A stretch of DNA of 64,000 nucleotides from an uncultured Anaeromusa sp. (GTDB lineage: Bacteria > Bacillota > Negativicutes > Anaeromusales > Anaeromusaceae): NCBI RefSeq assembly GCF_963668665.1, contig NZ_OY764902.1, forward strand, positions 1,243,501-1,307,500, in the 5' to 3' direction. A program made the position numbers and the translations under genes. Numbering within the stretch: position 1 is the first letter of the stretch; each line of letters opens with the position of its first letter. The notes under the pieces are model-generated. The model searched no databases. It saw nothing but the letters and a program-made list of their open reading frames with translations, and had not been told where the DNA came from. This document shows, one piece after another, positions 16,446 to 25,358 of this stretch.

Positions 16446-19400
16446 ATGCCGTCAACAAACTGCTCTCGCCGCTCCTTGGCGCTGCTGATCGGTGCGTCTC
16501 TTCTTTTAACCAGCACCGGCCACTGCACGAACGCCGACGCCTTTAAAACACCGGAATACTACGCCAGCACGGGCTTGGAATTAGTCAACGCCGCTGAAGC
16601 CTACGCCTTGGGTTATACCGGACGCGGCATTCTCCTTGGCATTAACGACGAGTTTGCCTTATTGTCGCATCCGGAACTTGCGAATAAAAGCCACTCTTTC
16701 TACATCGCCGGGCCGCCCCTTGACTACGATTGGGTTCAATATACCCATGGAAGTCATGTAGGCGGAATCATGGCTGCCGCCAAAAACAACATCGGCATGC
16801 ATGGTTTGGCGTTCGATGCCGATCTTCTCTCCGGAAATGCCTTTGCCAATGAGCCTCTTGCTACTGTTTACCAATACTACAACACCAATCCGCAAATCCG
16901 TGTGATCAACAACAGCTGGGGCTTCAACTATGACATTGACGTCATTGGCGAAGGTAAAGAAGAAATCATTTACTTACTTAACCGCGAAAGCGACACCCTG
17001 CCTACCTTGCGCAACAGCATCACAAACTACGACAAAGTACTGGTGTTCGCCGCCGGCAATCATGGCCATACTGCGGCTGGCGGCAGCAGCCTTCTTTCCT
17101 ATCTGCAGCCGGAAACCGCCGGAAACTTTGTCAATGTCGTGGCTTTAAACAAAAACGCTTTCCACCTTGCTGAAAACCGCACAGATACACAGGCCTTAGC
17201 CAGTTTCAGCGACTTGACGAAATATGTAGAAGAAAACAGCATCGCCGCACCAGGCTGGGATATCAATTCTCTCAACTCCGCCACAGGAGGTTATCTTCTG
17301 ATGAGCGGCACCTCCATGGCCGCCCCCTATGTCACGGCCACGGTAGGACTTGTGCAGCAAGCTTTCCCTTATATGACAGGCAAGCAGCTTACGGACGTCG
17401 TACTCTCCAGCGCTAATAAAAGCTTTGCCCTGCCTTCGTTCACCTTGGTCGTCCAAGAAGATACGGAAGATCCCAAAAGCAACTCCGCAATAACCTACCC
17501 TTCAAAGATTAATGTATTTTACTTCGGCCCGCGTCCTGCAGCAGGACAGGTGCTTGCTGATTTAACCTCGTATTATCAGCAAAACCAAGTTCCCCTCGCT
17601 TCTTTTTATGGCTATACTTCGCTAAACCAGTTTCTGGCTCTGCCCCAGCTTGTTTACGAAAATACGCCGCGGGAAATGGTCTTTGGCCAAGGCCTGCTCG
17701 ATGCCGGCTCCGCAGTCCGCGGCCCCGGACTGCTCAACGCCCGCCGCCTGGACGCTTCCAGCTACAGTCCGGCCGCCGCTTACGGGAAAACCCAGGCTCT
17801 CTACGCCATCAATACTCAAGGGTATAACAGCGTTTGGAGCAATAACATCGGCGAAAAGCGCGCCGGACTTTTGGCTGCCGACAGCCCCTACGAAGACCTG
17901 CGCAGCATTTACGCCTACTACAAGCAAGGCGACGTTTTTTATGCTTTTTCCCAAGGCCAAGACTACATCAATTTCTACAATCAAAAAGCAGCAGCCAACG
18001 GTCTGCTCGATTTGCCTGTAGGGCTCTATAAAGAGGGCTCCGGCACCTTAACTCTATCGGGGAACAACACCTATCAGGGCAGTAGTATTGCCGCCGGCGG
18101 CACCCTGCAAATCGACGGCTCTGTGGCCGGCGATGCCTACAGCCTCCCTGCCGGCACTTTGGCCGGTTCTGGTCGCATTGCGCAAAACGTCTATAACCGC
18201 GGCATTTTGCAACCAGGCAGCTACAGCCAACCAGGCACGCTTTCCATCGACGGCAATCTTGCCAGCTCCGGCCAGTTGGCCATCGCCGTCCAAAACGGCA
18301 TTGCCGCTAAAGTAGCGGTCACAGGCGCTGCCGACATCAACGGAACTTCCTTCTGCGCGGTCCCTGGCAGCATCTACCGGCCCACTGCAAGCACCAGCCC
18401 CTATACCGTGCTGACCGCCAGCGCGGTCAGCGGCGCCTTCACCAGTTCCGCCTTTACCGGCCTGCTCAATGCCTCCGGCAGCCAAGACGGTAGCAGCGCC
18501 TATCTGCAGTTGACAAAGAACAACAACCTGGGTGCAGTCAGCCCGCAGCAGCAGCAAACCTACGCGGCCGTAAATACTATGTACGACCGTCTGGAAGGCC
18601 AGTCGACGCAACGCCAACTGGACAGCCTCTACAGCCTGAACGCCGCCGCTGCAAAAACTGCTCTCTCCTCCATTTACGGAGGCGCCCAAGTCAACCAAAG
18701 CCTGCTAGTACAGCGCAGCCCCTTGACTGCAAATGCCGTCACCGCCCGTCTGGAACAAACGCGGCAGCTGCAAAAATTCGAAGTCGCCGTTCCTGTCAAT
18801 GGTCTCTCAGAAACCGAAGTCACCGCGAAAAGCGTCGTTTCCCTGCCTTGGGACGAACGCAACAGCTGGTGGTTCAAACTCAGCCGCAGCGGCGGCTCAT
18901 TGGACGCCAAAAATGACATTCCCGGAATTCAAACCCAAGGCTTCGGCTTCACTCTCGGCTGGGACCGCGCCCAAAGCCTTGCCAGCCGCAGCGGCTGGTT
19001 TTTGTCCTACGAAAAAACAGACGCTTCCTCCGACCAGGCCAACAGCAACAGCCGCGACTACCGTCTGGGCTGGTACCGCGGTTACACCAGCGACACCTGG
19101 AGCATCGATACTCAGCTGGCCTATGGGCAGCAGCGCAGCGAAAGCACGCGCACCCTGCAAAATCTGGGCCTGAACGCCAACAGCCAGTATCACAGCCGCA
19201 CCTTCAGCGCCAGTCTGGCAGCCAACTACAAGACTTATCAGGAGGGACCATCCTCCTGGCGCACCATCCCTTACGGCGCTTTGGACATCACCCATTACCG
19301 CCAGGACAGCTATGCAGAAACAGACGCTGGCGTCTATAATCAACAGGCGGACGACCTCACCAACACCTACAGCACCTTTGAGGCGGGCCTGAAGTTCACG

Positions 19401-19673
19401 CGGCCTCTGCCCCACGGCCGTCTCAGCGCCAAGCTTGGCTATAAGCACGTGCTCAGCGGCTACAATCCAGAAATGACAGTAACCTTCAGCGGCAACCCCC
19501 AAGACAAGCTGACCGTCACCGGCATTACCCAGGATCGCAACTACCTCACCTGGCAACTAGCCAGCGAAGGCAGCTTAGGCAACAATTGGAGCCTAACCAG
19601 CCAGGTCAGCGGCGAAAAAGGACAGCACAGTCACTACTGGCAAGCCACGGCCATGCTCAAACGAGTCTGGTAA
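16446..19673 (+). CDS. Subtilisin-like (S8) autotransporter serine protease
   Basis: This 1075-residue protein has a signal peptide (residues 1-30), an S8 protease domain with the triad Asp68 (LLGINDEFALL), His101 (THGSHVGGIMAA) and Ser290 (MSGTSMAAPYVTA), and the oxyanion region around FAAGNHGH. Near residue 530 there is a passenger-associated repeat (GSGTLTLSGNNTYQGSS, LQIDGSVAGD), followed by a linker and a C-terminal autotransporter barrel from about residue 790 that ends AMLKRVW. The start is the ATG at 16446 behind AGAGGGGGA. It should be displayed on or released from the outer membrane and cleave external proteins or peptides. Long antisense frames over it are shadows of its GC-rich codon use. 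Confidence 0.95.
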   Translation: MPSTNCSRRSLALLIGASLLLTSTGHCTNADAFKTPEYYASTGLELVNAAEAYALGYTGRGILLGINDEFALLSHPELANKSHSFYIAGPPLDYDWVQYTHGSHVGGIMAAAKNNIGMHGLAFDADLLSGNAFANEPLATVYQYYNTNPQIRVINNSWGFNYDIDVIGEGKEEIIYLLNRESDTLPTLRNSITNYDKVLVFAAGNHGHTAAGGSSLLSYLQPETAGNFVNVVALNKNAFHLAENRTDTQALASFSDLTKYVEENSIAAPGWDINSLNSATGGYLLMSGTSMAAPYVTATVGLVQQAFPYMTGKQLTDVVLSSANKSFALPSFTLVVQEDTEDPKSNSAITYPSKINVFYFGPRPAAGQVLADLTSYYQQNQVPLASFYGYTSLNQFLALPQLVYENTPREMVFGQGLLDAGSAVRGPGLLNARRLDASSYSPAAAYGKTQALYAINTQGYNSVWSNNIGEKRAGLLAADSPYEDLRSIYAYYKQGDVFYAFSQGQDYINFYNQKAAANGLLDLPVGLYKEGSGTLTLSGNNTYQGSSIAAGGTLQIDGSVAGDAYSLPAGTLAGSGRIAQNVYNRGILQPGSYSQPGTLSIDGNLASSGQLAIAVQNGIAAKVAVTGAADINGTSFCAVPGSIYRPTASTSPYTVLTASAVSGAFTSSAFTGLLNASGSQDGSSAYLQLTKNNNLGAVSPQQQQTYAAVNTMYDRLEGQSTQRQLDSLYSLNAAAAKTALSSIYGGAQVNQSLLVQRSPLTANAVTARLEQTRQLQKFEVAVPVNGLSETEVTAKSVVSLPWDERNSWWFKLSRSGGSLDAKNDIPGIQTQGFGFTLGWDRAQSLASRSGWFLSYEKTDASSDQANSNSRDYRLGWYRGYTSDTWSIDTQLAYGQQRSESTRTLQNLGLNANSQYHSRTFSASLAANYKTYQEGPSSWRTIPYGALDITHYRQDSYAETDAGVYNQQADDLTNTYSTFEAGLKFTRPLPHGRLSAKLGYKHVLSGYNPEMTVTFSGNPQDKLTVTGITQDRNYLTWQLASEGSLGNNWSLTSQVSGEKGQHSHYWQATAMLKRVW

Positions 19674-19682
19674 GCTTTTAGT

Positions 19683-20108
19683 TCACGGAAGCACTAACGC
19701 ATCTTTTTTATCCAATTCCAGATACGGATTCCAGGCCACTTCCCACAAATGGCCGTCCGGATCGGCAAAATAGCCGCTATAGCCGCCCCAAGACACTTTC
19801 TGAGGGGCTTTAACCAAGACAGCTCCGGCAGCCCGAGCTTCTTTCAACACCGCATCTACTTCTTTTTCGCTTTTCGCGTTATAAGCCAGAGTCAAGCCGG
19901 AAAAACCGGTCCCCGCCGCAGCGATAGTCGCGTCGGCTGCCAATTCTTCCCGCGAATACAAGGCCAGCGCCACGCCGCCTAAATCAAAAAAAGCGATGCT
20001 CTCTTGGCTCGCCGAAGAGGGCTTCCAGCCCAAGCCATTTTGGTAAAATTCCCGAGATCTCGCTAAGTCACGCACTCCCAAAGTCACTACATTTAACTTT
20101 TGCCGCAT
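19683..20108 (-). CDS. VOC family (glyoxalase/bleomycin-resistance fold) protein
   Basis: This 141-residue protein has the two-module VOC fold: LNVVTLGVRDLARSREFYQN at the start and YSGYFADPDGHLWEVAWNP at the end, the latter carrying the usual metal-binding Glu. Members include dioxygenases, glyoxalases and antibiotic-binding proteins; nothing here fixes the substrate. The gene converges on the protease autotransporter with 9 bases between them. Confidence 0.88.
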   Translation of the reverse strand: MRQKLNVVTLGVRDLARSREFYQNGLGWKPSSASQESIAFFDLGGVALALYSREELAADATIAAAGTGFSGLTLAYNAKSEKEVDAVLKEARAAGAVLVKAPQKVSWGGYSGYFADPDGHLWEVAWNPYLELDKKDALVLP

Positions 20109-20143
20109 CGATTACCGGCTCCTCTCATTATGATCGTTTATAT

Positions 20144-20716
20144 TCATAACCATTGTTCTATTTGTGCAGTTTCTACAACATGGCAGTACTCTCCCTCTAA
20201 GTTGGCCAAGGACATGGCATGCACTTCTTCCGCGGTTCGTACTCTCCCGCTATAATCAGCCTTAGCAAAAGTAAAACAGGCATCTTCCGCTAAAAACACT
20301 TCAAAACCCAAATTTCCGGCCATACGCACGGTCGTTTCTACGGAATTATTTGTGATTACCCCAAACACTACTAATTGGCTCACTTCCTTTGCTCGCAAAT
20401 ATGACTCCAGCTTTGTACCAATAAAAGCACTGTTTACATCTTTGCAAAAAATAGTTTCTCCCTCCAAGGGGGATACACACGCTTTACTTTCACAACCTGG
20501 TTGTCCAGGATAATAGGTTGAGCCTGCTTCTGTTGACCAATGGTGCACATGAATCACCCTGCGTCTTGCCTGTCTCCAGGCCCGCAACAGTTGTTCCATC
20601 TTTACTTCCGCTTTCGGATGGTTTCTTACCCCCCAGCGACTCCACGTCGGATCATCAATCGCATTTTGCACGTCAATAATCAACAAAGTTGCCGATGGCA
20701 ACAGCATCCCGTTCAT
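20144..20716 (-). CDS. Isochorismatase-like hydrolase with Ser in place of catalytic Cys
   Basis: This 190-residue protein has the isochorismatase/cysteine-hydrolase fold. The catalytic Asp (LLIIDVQNA, D15) and Lys (IFCKDVNSAF, K92) are present, as is the cis-peptide loop GVITNN, but the position of the nucleophile reads TNNSVETTV with Ser125 where most members have Cys. Substrates in this superfamily range from isochorismate to nicotinamide, N-carbamoyl compounds and biuret. The substitution may mean altered chemistry or a natural subfamily; the rest of the protein looks intact. It lies 35 bases upstream of the VOC gene, on the same strand. Confidence 0.85.
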   Translation of the reverse strand: MNGMLLPSATLLIIDVQNAIDDPTWSRWGVRNHPKAEVKMEQLLRAWRQARRRVIHVHHWSTEAGSTYYPGQPGCESKACVSPLEGETIFCKDVNSAFIGTKLESYLRAKEVSQLVVFGVITNNSVETTVRMAGNLGFEVFLAEDACFTFAKADYSGRVRTAEEVHAMSLANLEGEYCHVVETAQIEQWL

Positions 20717-20801
20717 ACTTCCCCTGCTTTCTTAGCTTCATTTCCAGTATTCATTTTACCATGCTCCATCATCTTACAGGACCGTTCTTTGCATTTATCC
20801 T

Positions 20802-20839
20802 AAAAATCCCGGCAAGCACCAACGCTTACCGGGATTTTC
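20802..20839 (-). terminator. Terminator after the DapA-family gene
   Basis: A hairpin with arms AAATCCCGG and CCGGGATTT closes the DapA-family transcript; read on the minus strand it is followed by TTTTTAGG. It lies 43 bases beyond the stop codon. Confidence 0.8.
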
Positions 20840-20882
20840 TTTAAAATATAACTATTAAATTTACAAACATCCCCACAAATCG

Positions 20883-21776
20883 TTACATATTGTTGACATT
20901 TTGCACCAACTTTTCAATAGCCGCCACCTGCTCAGGCTGCAAAGCCAAAGACGGTTCCTGCGTGACCGTCTCGATATTTATGCCTTGAGAGGCTACGCCG
21001 CCTTTAATAGCCGCTATAAAGGGGGACGACAAATCGTACAGGTTCATCAGCACGGAAATTTTAGCCTGCCCTGCGGCCACACCGGCAAAATCCTGCTTTT
21101 CATACGCCGCCAGCAAATCCCGGAACACGCCGGGGATGACGTTGGTCAGGCCGCCAATGACGCCGTCGCCGCCTGCGAGCAAATTGGGCACCATGTATTC
21201 GTCATAACCGGACATAACGCAAAAATCCGGGCGCTCTTTTTTGACGAGCTGAATGAGCTTGCGCGTATGGCTGATACCGTCAACCGTGTCCTTAATCCCG
21301 ATAATATGAGGAAATTCCTTCGCCAGACGCAGCACCAGCTGCGGATCGAGGTTCACCGACGTCCGATCCGGGAAATTGTAAATCATAATTGGCATGGTGG
21401 TGTTTTTCGCCAGTTCCGCGTAGTAACGGTACAACACTTCGTTCCCCAACTGGAAATAGTAGGGAGAAATGACGACTACCGCATCAGCGCCAGCCTGCTG
21501 CGCATAATTAGTCAGTTCAATGACTTCCGCCAAGATAGTGCCCCCTGTACCGATCAATACAGGAACTCGCTTATCCGTAACCTGCACGACCAAATCAATA
21601 AACTCTTTTTTCTCGTCCATCGTAAGCGCGAAAAATTCGCCAATGCTGCCCAAGAACAGTAGGCCGTTAATGCCTTCGTCAATCAGACGATTGATGTGCT
21701 GCGTATTGCCAGCCGCATCGATTTTCCCTTGCTTGTTAAACACCGTAATCACCGGAGTAATGGCTCCCTTGAACAT
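20883..21776 (-). CDS. DapA/NAL-superfamily class I aldolase
   Basis: This 297-residue protein is a dihydrodipicolinate synthase/N-acetylneuraminate lyase family aldolase. Visible motifs are GLLFLGSIGEFFALT (carboxylate-binding GxxGE), the Tyr in PIMIYNFPDRT and the Schiff-base Lys in HIIGIKDTVDG. It could be a lysine-pathway enzyme, but the sequence details and lack of lysine genes nearby fit a catabolic member such as a 2-keto-3-deoxygluconate-type aldolase equally well. The start follows AGGGAGGGG. It appears to be transcribed alone, with a terminator after it. Confidence 0.85.
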   Translation of the reverse strand: MFKGAITPVITVFNKQGKIDAAGNTQHINRLIDEGINGLLFLGSIGEFFALTMDEKKEFIDLVVQVTDKRVPVLIGTGGTILAEVIELTNYAQQAGADAVVVISPYYFQLGNEVLYRYYAELAKNTTMPIMIYNFPDRTSVNLDPQLVLRLAKEFPHIIGIKDTVDGISHTRKLIQLVKKERPDFCVMSGYDEYMVPNLLAGGDGVIGGLTNVIPGVFRDLLAAYEKQDFAGVAAGQAKISVLMNLYDLSSPFIAAIKGGVASQGINIETVTQEPSLALQPEQVAAIEKLVQNVNNM

Positions 21777-21807
21777 AAAATCCCCTCCCTTTCCTCTACC
21801 TTTCGCT

Positions 21808-22461
21808 TTACGGCTGCCCTAAGAAAACGCCATTGCCGGCTGCTCCCGGCTGCCACTGAGCACGATCCGCAAATTTAACCCAGCCCTCTTCGCCAGTGCT
21901 TTTTTGCAAGCAAAACCACATTTCCTCGCCGCGATTCTCCACGCCCTTATAACCGGCCCACAAGCGGGCAATACCTAAATCGCCGTTAAAGGGCAGCGAA
22001 GAAATACCGGAACCGGGCAAGTAAATCAGGTTATTCTTAAACCAAGCATAAAAATAACCTTCCCCGGCGTAAAAAAGAATGTACGCGGTATCCCCCGGTT
22101 TAGGAAGCGCTTTCCCTTTATTAGCCGCCAAATTGGGAGCTATCGGCAGCTCACCTGTGATTTGAATGCGTCCGTTATTCGGAAACGAATGCACCTCAAA
22201 GCCAACGACCTTAGCCCCTTCGCCAGCCTCTAACGAAGCTACCTTTTCACTTTCCTCGTTGGCGCGCAAATGCAGCACCACCGGCGCTAACGGCTTCATA
22301 TAAGCGCTGCCGGAAAATAAAATAGCCGGCGAATCGCCGATAATACGGTTATGCGTAATGACCACCGCTGGCGGCTCCACTACCGGCGCAGCCTCAACCG
22401 CACCGGTTGTCAGAAAAAAGCAGGCTGCCGCCAAAGCAAAAACTCTATGTATCCATTGCAT
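21808..22461 (-). CDS. Exported protein of unknown function
   Basis: This 217-residue protein begins with a signal peptide (MQWIHRVFALAAACFFLTTG, cleavage near VEAAP). The mature part is rich in Pro, Gly and aromatic residues; the segment MWFCLQKSTGEEGWVKFADR resembles the closing strand of an SH3-like domain. I do not recognise the family. The ATG at 22461 has AAGGAG about nine bases upstream. It lies between the aldolase gene and a methyltransferase gene on the same strand. Confidence 0.75.
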   Translation of the reverse strand: MQWIHRVFALAAACFFLTTGAVEAAPVVEPPAVVITHNRIIGDSPAILFSGSAYMKPLAPVVLHLRANEESEKVASLEAGEGAKVVGFEVHSFPNNGRIQITGELPIAPNLAANKGKALPKPGDTAYILFYAGEGYFYAWFKNNLIYLPGSGISSLPFNGDLGIARLWAGYKGVENRGEEMWFCLQKSTGEEGWVKFADRAQWQPGAAGNGVFLGQP

Positions 22462-22573
22462 ATATAGTAACACTCCTTAGAAAATCCTTGTTTTATTCAC
22501 AAGGTAGTCCCTTAGAAATTGTAGCAGATCAGCCTTGTTTAAGCTACCGCCGGGAGGCTATCCCATGCTATTT

Positions 22574-23395
22574 TCATTTTTCATCCACTCGCCAATATAC
22601 TCTCGCAATCAACGACTCGGAGCGTTCCGCCACGCTGCCTCCCTGCGCCAACGCCGCTAAGCTCGCACGCAGCCGTGAGACCAGTTCCTCTTCCGACGCG
22701 CACAGCTCCTTAAAAAACGGCGTATACGCGCGAACCGCCTCGTCTAACGACAGTTCCCACTGCCAGTTTTCTTGCTGGTAGGTTACTTCCGGATAATAAC
22801 CGGCGGCAAACAGCGTCGCCACGGTATAGGAAAGCGTTTTCCCCCAGGGCGCTTGGTAGGAATCTCCGAAAAACTGCCGCCCCAACTGCTCGCGGACGAC
22901 ATCGCGCCGCCGGGCAAAGGTTGTTAAAAAACACGCTTTGCGACTGGCGCGGCAAAGAGCCAACAGCGCATCCACATTGCTGATCCCCGGACACATCGAA
23001 GCAAAGGTCAGATCAAAAGCGCCTTGCCAGCCTTGCGCTTCCAAATCAACCGTTTCCCAAACCGCCTGTACAAAGTCGGTTTTTTCCAACAATCCTTCTT
23101 CCTCGGCACGATTCCTGGCATGGCGCAGCATATTGCCGGAGATATCCGTCCCTACCACGCTGGCGCCGAGTCTGGCAAACGCTAAGGCATACGCGCCCGG
23201 ACCGCAGCCAACGTCAAGCACGGCAGCGCCAGCGCCCAATACGCCTTTCCCTTCCAAATAGGATAGGGTAGAACGCATCCGACTGCTGTCACTCTCCTTC
23301 CCCGCAAATTCCGCCGCCCGCAAATCCCAAACCTCTTGGGATTTTTTCCAATCCCCGTCTGTTTTCCACTCTTGCCGCAAAGTCTCTAGCTTCAT
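22574..23395 (-). CDS. Class I SAM-dependent methyltransferase
   Basis: This 273-residue protein has the SAM-binding motif I VLDVGCGPGAYALAFA at residues 59-74, VVGTDISGNML as motif II and DLTFASMCPGISN as motif IV. Substrate is unknown. The start is the ATG at 23395 behind GGAGGAGG; the longer frame runs through a dispersed repeat and is not supported. The C-terminal half (residues 170-273) has no special features. Confidence 0.9.
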   Translation of the reverse strand: MKLETLRQEWKTDGDWKKSQEVWDLRAAEFAGKESDSSRMRSTLSYLEGKGVLGAGAAVLDVGCGPGAYALAFARLGASVVGTDISGNMLRHARNRAEEEGLLEKTDFVQAVWETVDLEAQGWQGAFDLTFASMCPGISNVDALLALCRASRKACFLTTFARRRDVVREQLGRQFFGDSYQAPWGKTLSYTVATLFAAGYYPEVTYQQENWQWELSLDEAVRAYTPFFKELCASEEELVSRLRASLAALAQGGSVAERSESLIARVYWRVDEK

Positions 23396-23471
23396 TCTGC
23401 CACTCCTCCTCCAAATGCGTACTCTTGCAATACTTCCGCTCTGACGGGCAAAATCCTGCAGGAGAACGAAG

Positions 23472-23512
23472 TATTGAACGAGGAGTAGAGGGAGCAACTG
23501 GAGGGCTGCTAT
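23472..23512 (+). repeat. Purine-rich GGAGT repeat, short copy
   Basis: The segment GAACGAGGAGTAGAGGGAG followed by CAACTGGAGGGCTGC matches the purine-rich family seen at 37727, 59381, 61588 and 63120. It fills the gap between the kinase gene and the methyltransferase gene. Confidence 0.6.
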
Positions 23513-23517
23513 TCCAT

Positions 23518-24756
23518 TCAGTCCGCTTGAGCCGCCAGCCGCCGCAAACAAGCGGTCAGCTCGCTTATCTCCTTCATCTTCTTTCCATACAGCAGCAGTT
23601 CTTTGGCCAAGCGCAGCACCAGCCGCTGCCCTGCCGCCTGCACCTGAGGATCTGTCAATTCTTTGAAATCAAAAGGCAAGCCGGCGTCGCATAAACGCCC
23701 TACCGAAGCGCAGGCGATAAAGCCAAGGGTATCGGCCAAACGTTCTTGCCTGTAAAAACGGTTGTAAGGACTTTGAAAGGGATTGCTCTCCCCGAAATGC
23801 CCCTCCCAAGCCGTTTGAAAAGAATCGCCAAATTCCTGATAAATCTCTTCTATTAAATCCAAAAGATATTCTTGATACTCCTTTTTTTCCGCTTCCGGCA
23901 CCTCGTCTTTAACATACAAAGCGGCGTAACTTAAAATCAGACTGCTCAAAAGCCGCCCCAAATCAAAGGCCACTGGCCCGTAAGTAGCATATTCAGCATC
24001 AAAGACCTTAATTCCCCGCTCGTCCGCAAAAACATTAGATGTATGCAAATCCGAATGGATCAAACATTGCCGCTGCCAGGCATAGCGCTCCTGCAAGCGT
24101 TCCACCTCTCGTCGCACTGGCGACAAGGCGCAAAGCTCCGCCAGCGCCCCCCGAACAAGCGGATTGACCGCTTCCAGCGGCGGCGTCAGCATAGCGCTTT
24201 GAAAAAACAAATGATTCCAAAACGGCTTGGTTTGCCCATCAGCAAAGGTATTTTGCATCTGCTGCTTTTCTTCCAAACCAAGAAAAAACTCAGATGTATA
24301 AAACGACGTTTTTCCCAGGAATTTCCCTAGCTGCTTGCCAACTTCCGGAAAACGCCTGCGTTCTAGAATACTCTCGCTCAACAAACAAAGCCGCCCCAAA
24401 TCTTCCATTACTAGTAATTTTTGCGCATCATCCCAATGATAAATTTGCGGCGTCGTCCCCGGGCAAAGACGCTCCCAAAAGCGCAGCGCATGCACTTCCA
24501 CAGCCATGCGCGTTAACGGCAATTCATAAAATTCCCCGTGGGACGCCAATTGAACATGCGGCATCAGCTGCTTAAGGATCAGCGAGCGGCCGTCCGACGT
24601 TGCCACACGAGTAATTTCGTTTACATGCCCGTCTACGCTGCGGCTATCGCCAGCCAGACGCTTACACGTCAAAGGACCGCTGCCGAAAAAGTCAGGCAGC
24701 GCCTGCCGTACGTATTCCGCCGCTTCCTCCGGGCTTAAGATCGCATAGGCTTCCAT
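23518..24756 (-). CDS. mtnK: Methylthioribose kinase-like protein
   Basis: This 412-residue protein belongs to the aminoglycoside-phosphotransferase/kinase fold and matches 5-methylthioribose kinase best: SRSVDGHVNEITRV at the nucleotide loop, SLILKQLMPHVQ with the conserved Lys, LVMEDLGRL as hinge, CLIHSDLHTSNVF as catalytic loop and DAEYATYGPVAFDLG as metal-binding segment. The expected reaction is ATP-dependent phosphorylation of 5-methylthioribose in methionine salvage. No other salvage genes are visible nearby and no SAM riboswitch was found upstream, so the role rests on sequence alone. The 178 bases upstream (24757-24935) show nothing further. Confidence 0.8.
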   Translation of the reverse strand: MEAYAILSPEEAAEYVRQALPDFFGSGPLTCKRLAGDSRSVDGHVNEITRVATSDGRSLILKQLMPHVQLASHGEFYELPLTRMAVEVHALRFWERLCPGTTPQIYHWDDAQKLLVMEDLGRLCLLSESILERRRFPEVGKQLGKFLGKTSFYTSEFFLGLEEKQQMQNTFADGQTKPFWNHLFFQSAMLTPPLEAVNPLVRGALAELCALSPVRREVERLQERYAWQRQCLIHSDLHTSNVFADERGIKVFDAEYATYGPVAFDLGRLLSSLILSYAALYVKDEVPEAEKKEYQEYLLDLIEEIYQEFGDSFQTAWEGHFGESNPFQSPYNRFYRQERLADTLGFIACASVGRLCDAGLPFDFKELTDPQVQAAGQRLVLRLAKELLLYGKKMKEISELTACLRRLAAQAD

Positions 24757-24935
24757 ACTCCGCCTTCTCCCCGCAGTGTTCTCATCTACAGGATACGGCT
24801 AGCGATATTCTCTGTAAATACCGGTATAAACAAAGCCATAATACCGCCCTATTACTGAACAAGAATTCACTACTTTGAAGGCAAGCTTACTCTGTCCCGA
24901 AAATGACTTTCTCAGCGCCGCCTTAGCGCCGCATT

Positions 24936-25133
24936 TTACTTTTTAACCTGTTTAGACACGGCCGCCGTTCGGTAATGGCGAAGTTGATGTTTCAGCCAAC
25001 GTTCGCTATCCGTCAAAATCGCAACCACGACTAAGCCGGTAAAAATCAACTGCGCCCAGTCTAGACCTCGATAAAACTGATTGATCAACAAGAAAACGAC
25101 TCCTAATGAACAAACTAAGGTACAGGCTCTCAT
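24936..25133 (-). CDS. Small membrane protein, unknown function
   Basis: This 65-residue protein starts at the ATG at 25133 behind TGGAGGG. It has two hydrophobic stretches (ACTLVCSLGVVFLLINQF and LIFTGLVVVAILTD) and a basic tail, so it is probably an inner-membrane hairpin. A longer frame reaching 25352 crosses a terminator hairpin and is not accepted. Family not recognised. Confidence 0.6.
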   Translation of the reverse strand: MRACTLVCSLGVVFLLINQFYRGLDWAQLIFTGLVVVAILTDSERWLKHQLRHYRTAAVSKQVKK

Positions 25134-25183
25134 AGCATTCCCTCCATGTCTCTCCGCCAAGAAAACATAGTTTCCAAAAAGCA

Positions 25184-25214
25184 AAAAAGAAGCTTGATTT
25201 CTCAAGCTTCTTTG
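25184..25214 (-). terminator. Terminator after the DcuC-family gene
   Basis: Arms AAAGAAGCTTGA and TCAAGCTTCTTT face each other around a 4-base loop; on the minus strand a T-run follows. It separates the transporter gene from the small membrane protein gene. Confidence 0.8.
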
Positions 25215-25358
25215 CTTTTCGCCTATGCAACGATTAATTTTAATTATAACTCTTTTTCGTAATCTTGTCTTGTTTTTTTCTTTTCCCTTAAACCATTTGC
25301 TTTTCATGGAAAGATTCCCATCTGAACATCTGCCTCTTGTTAACCTTGCCAAGCGGCT

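Noticed and set aside
18054..19556. Long antisense frames over the protease autotransporter
   Set aside because: They result from the GC-rich codon use of the real gene; they have no ribosome sites and no recognisable domains.
24757..24935. Possible SAM riboswitch near the mtnK-like gene
   Set aside because: No S-box core sequences or expected stems were found upstream of the gene.
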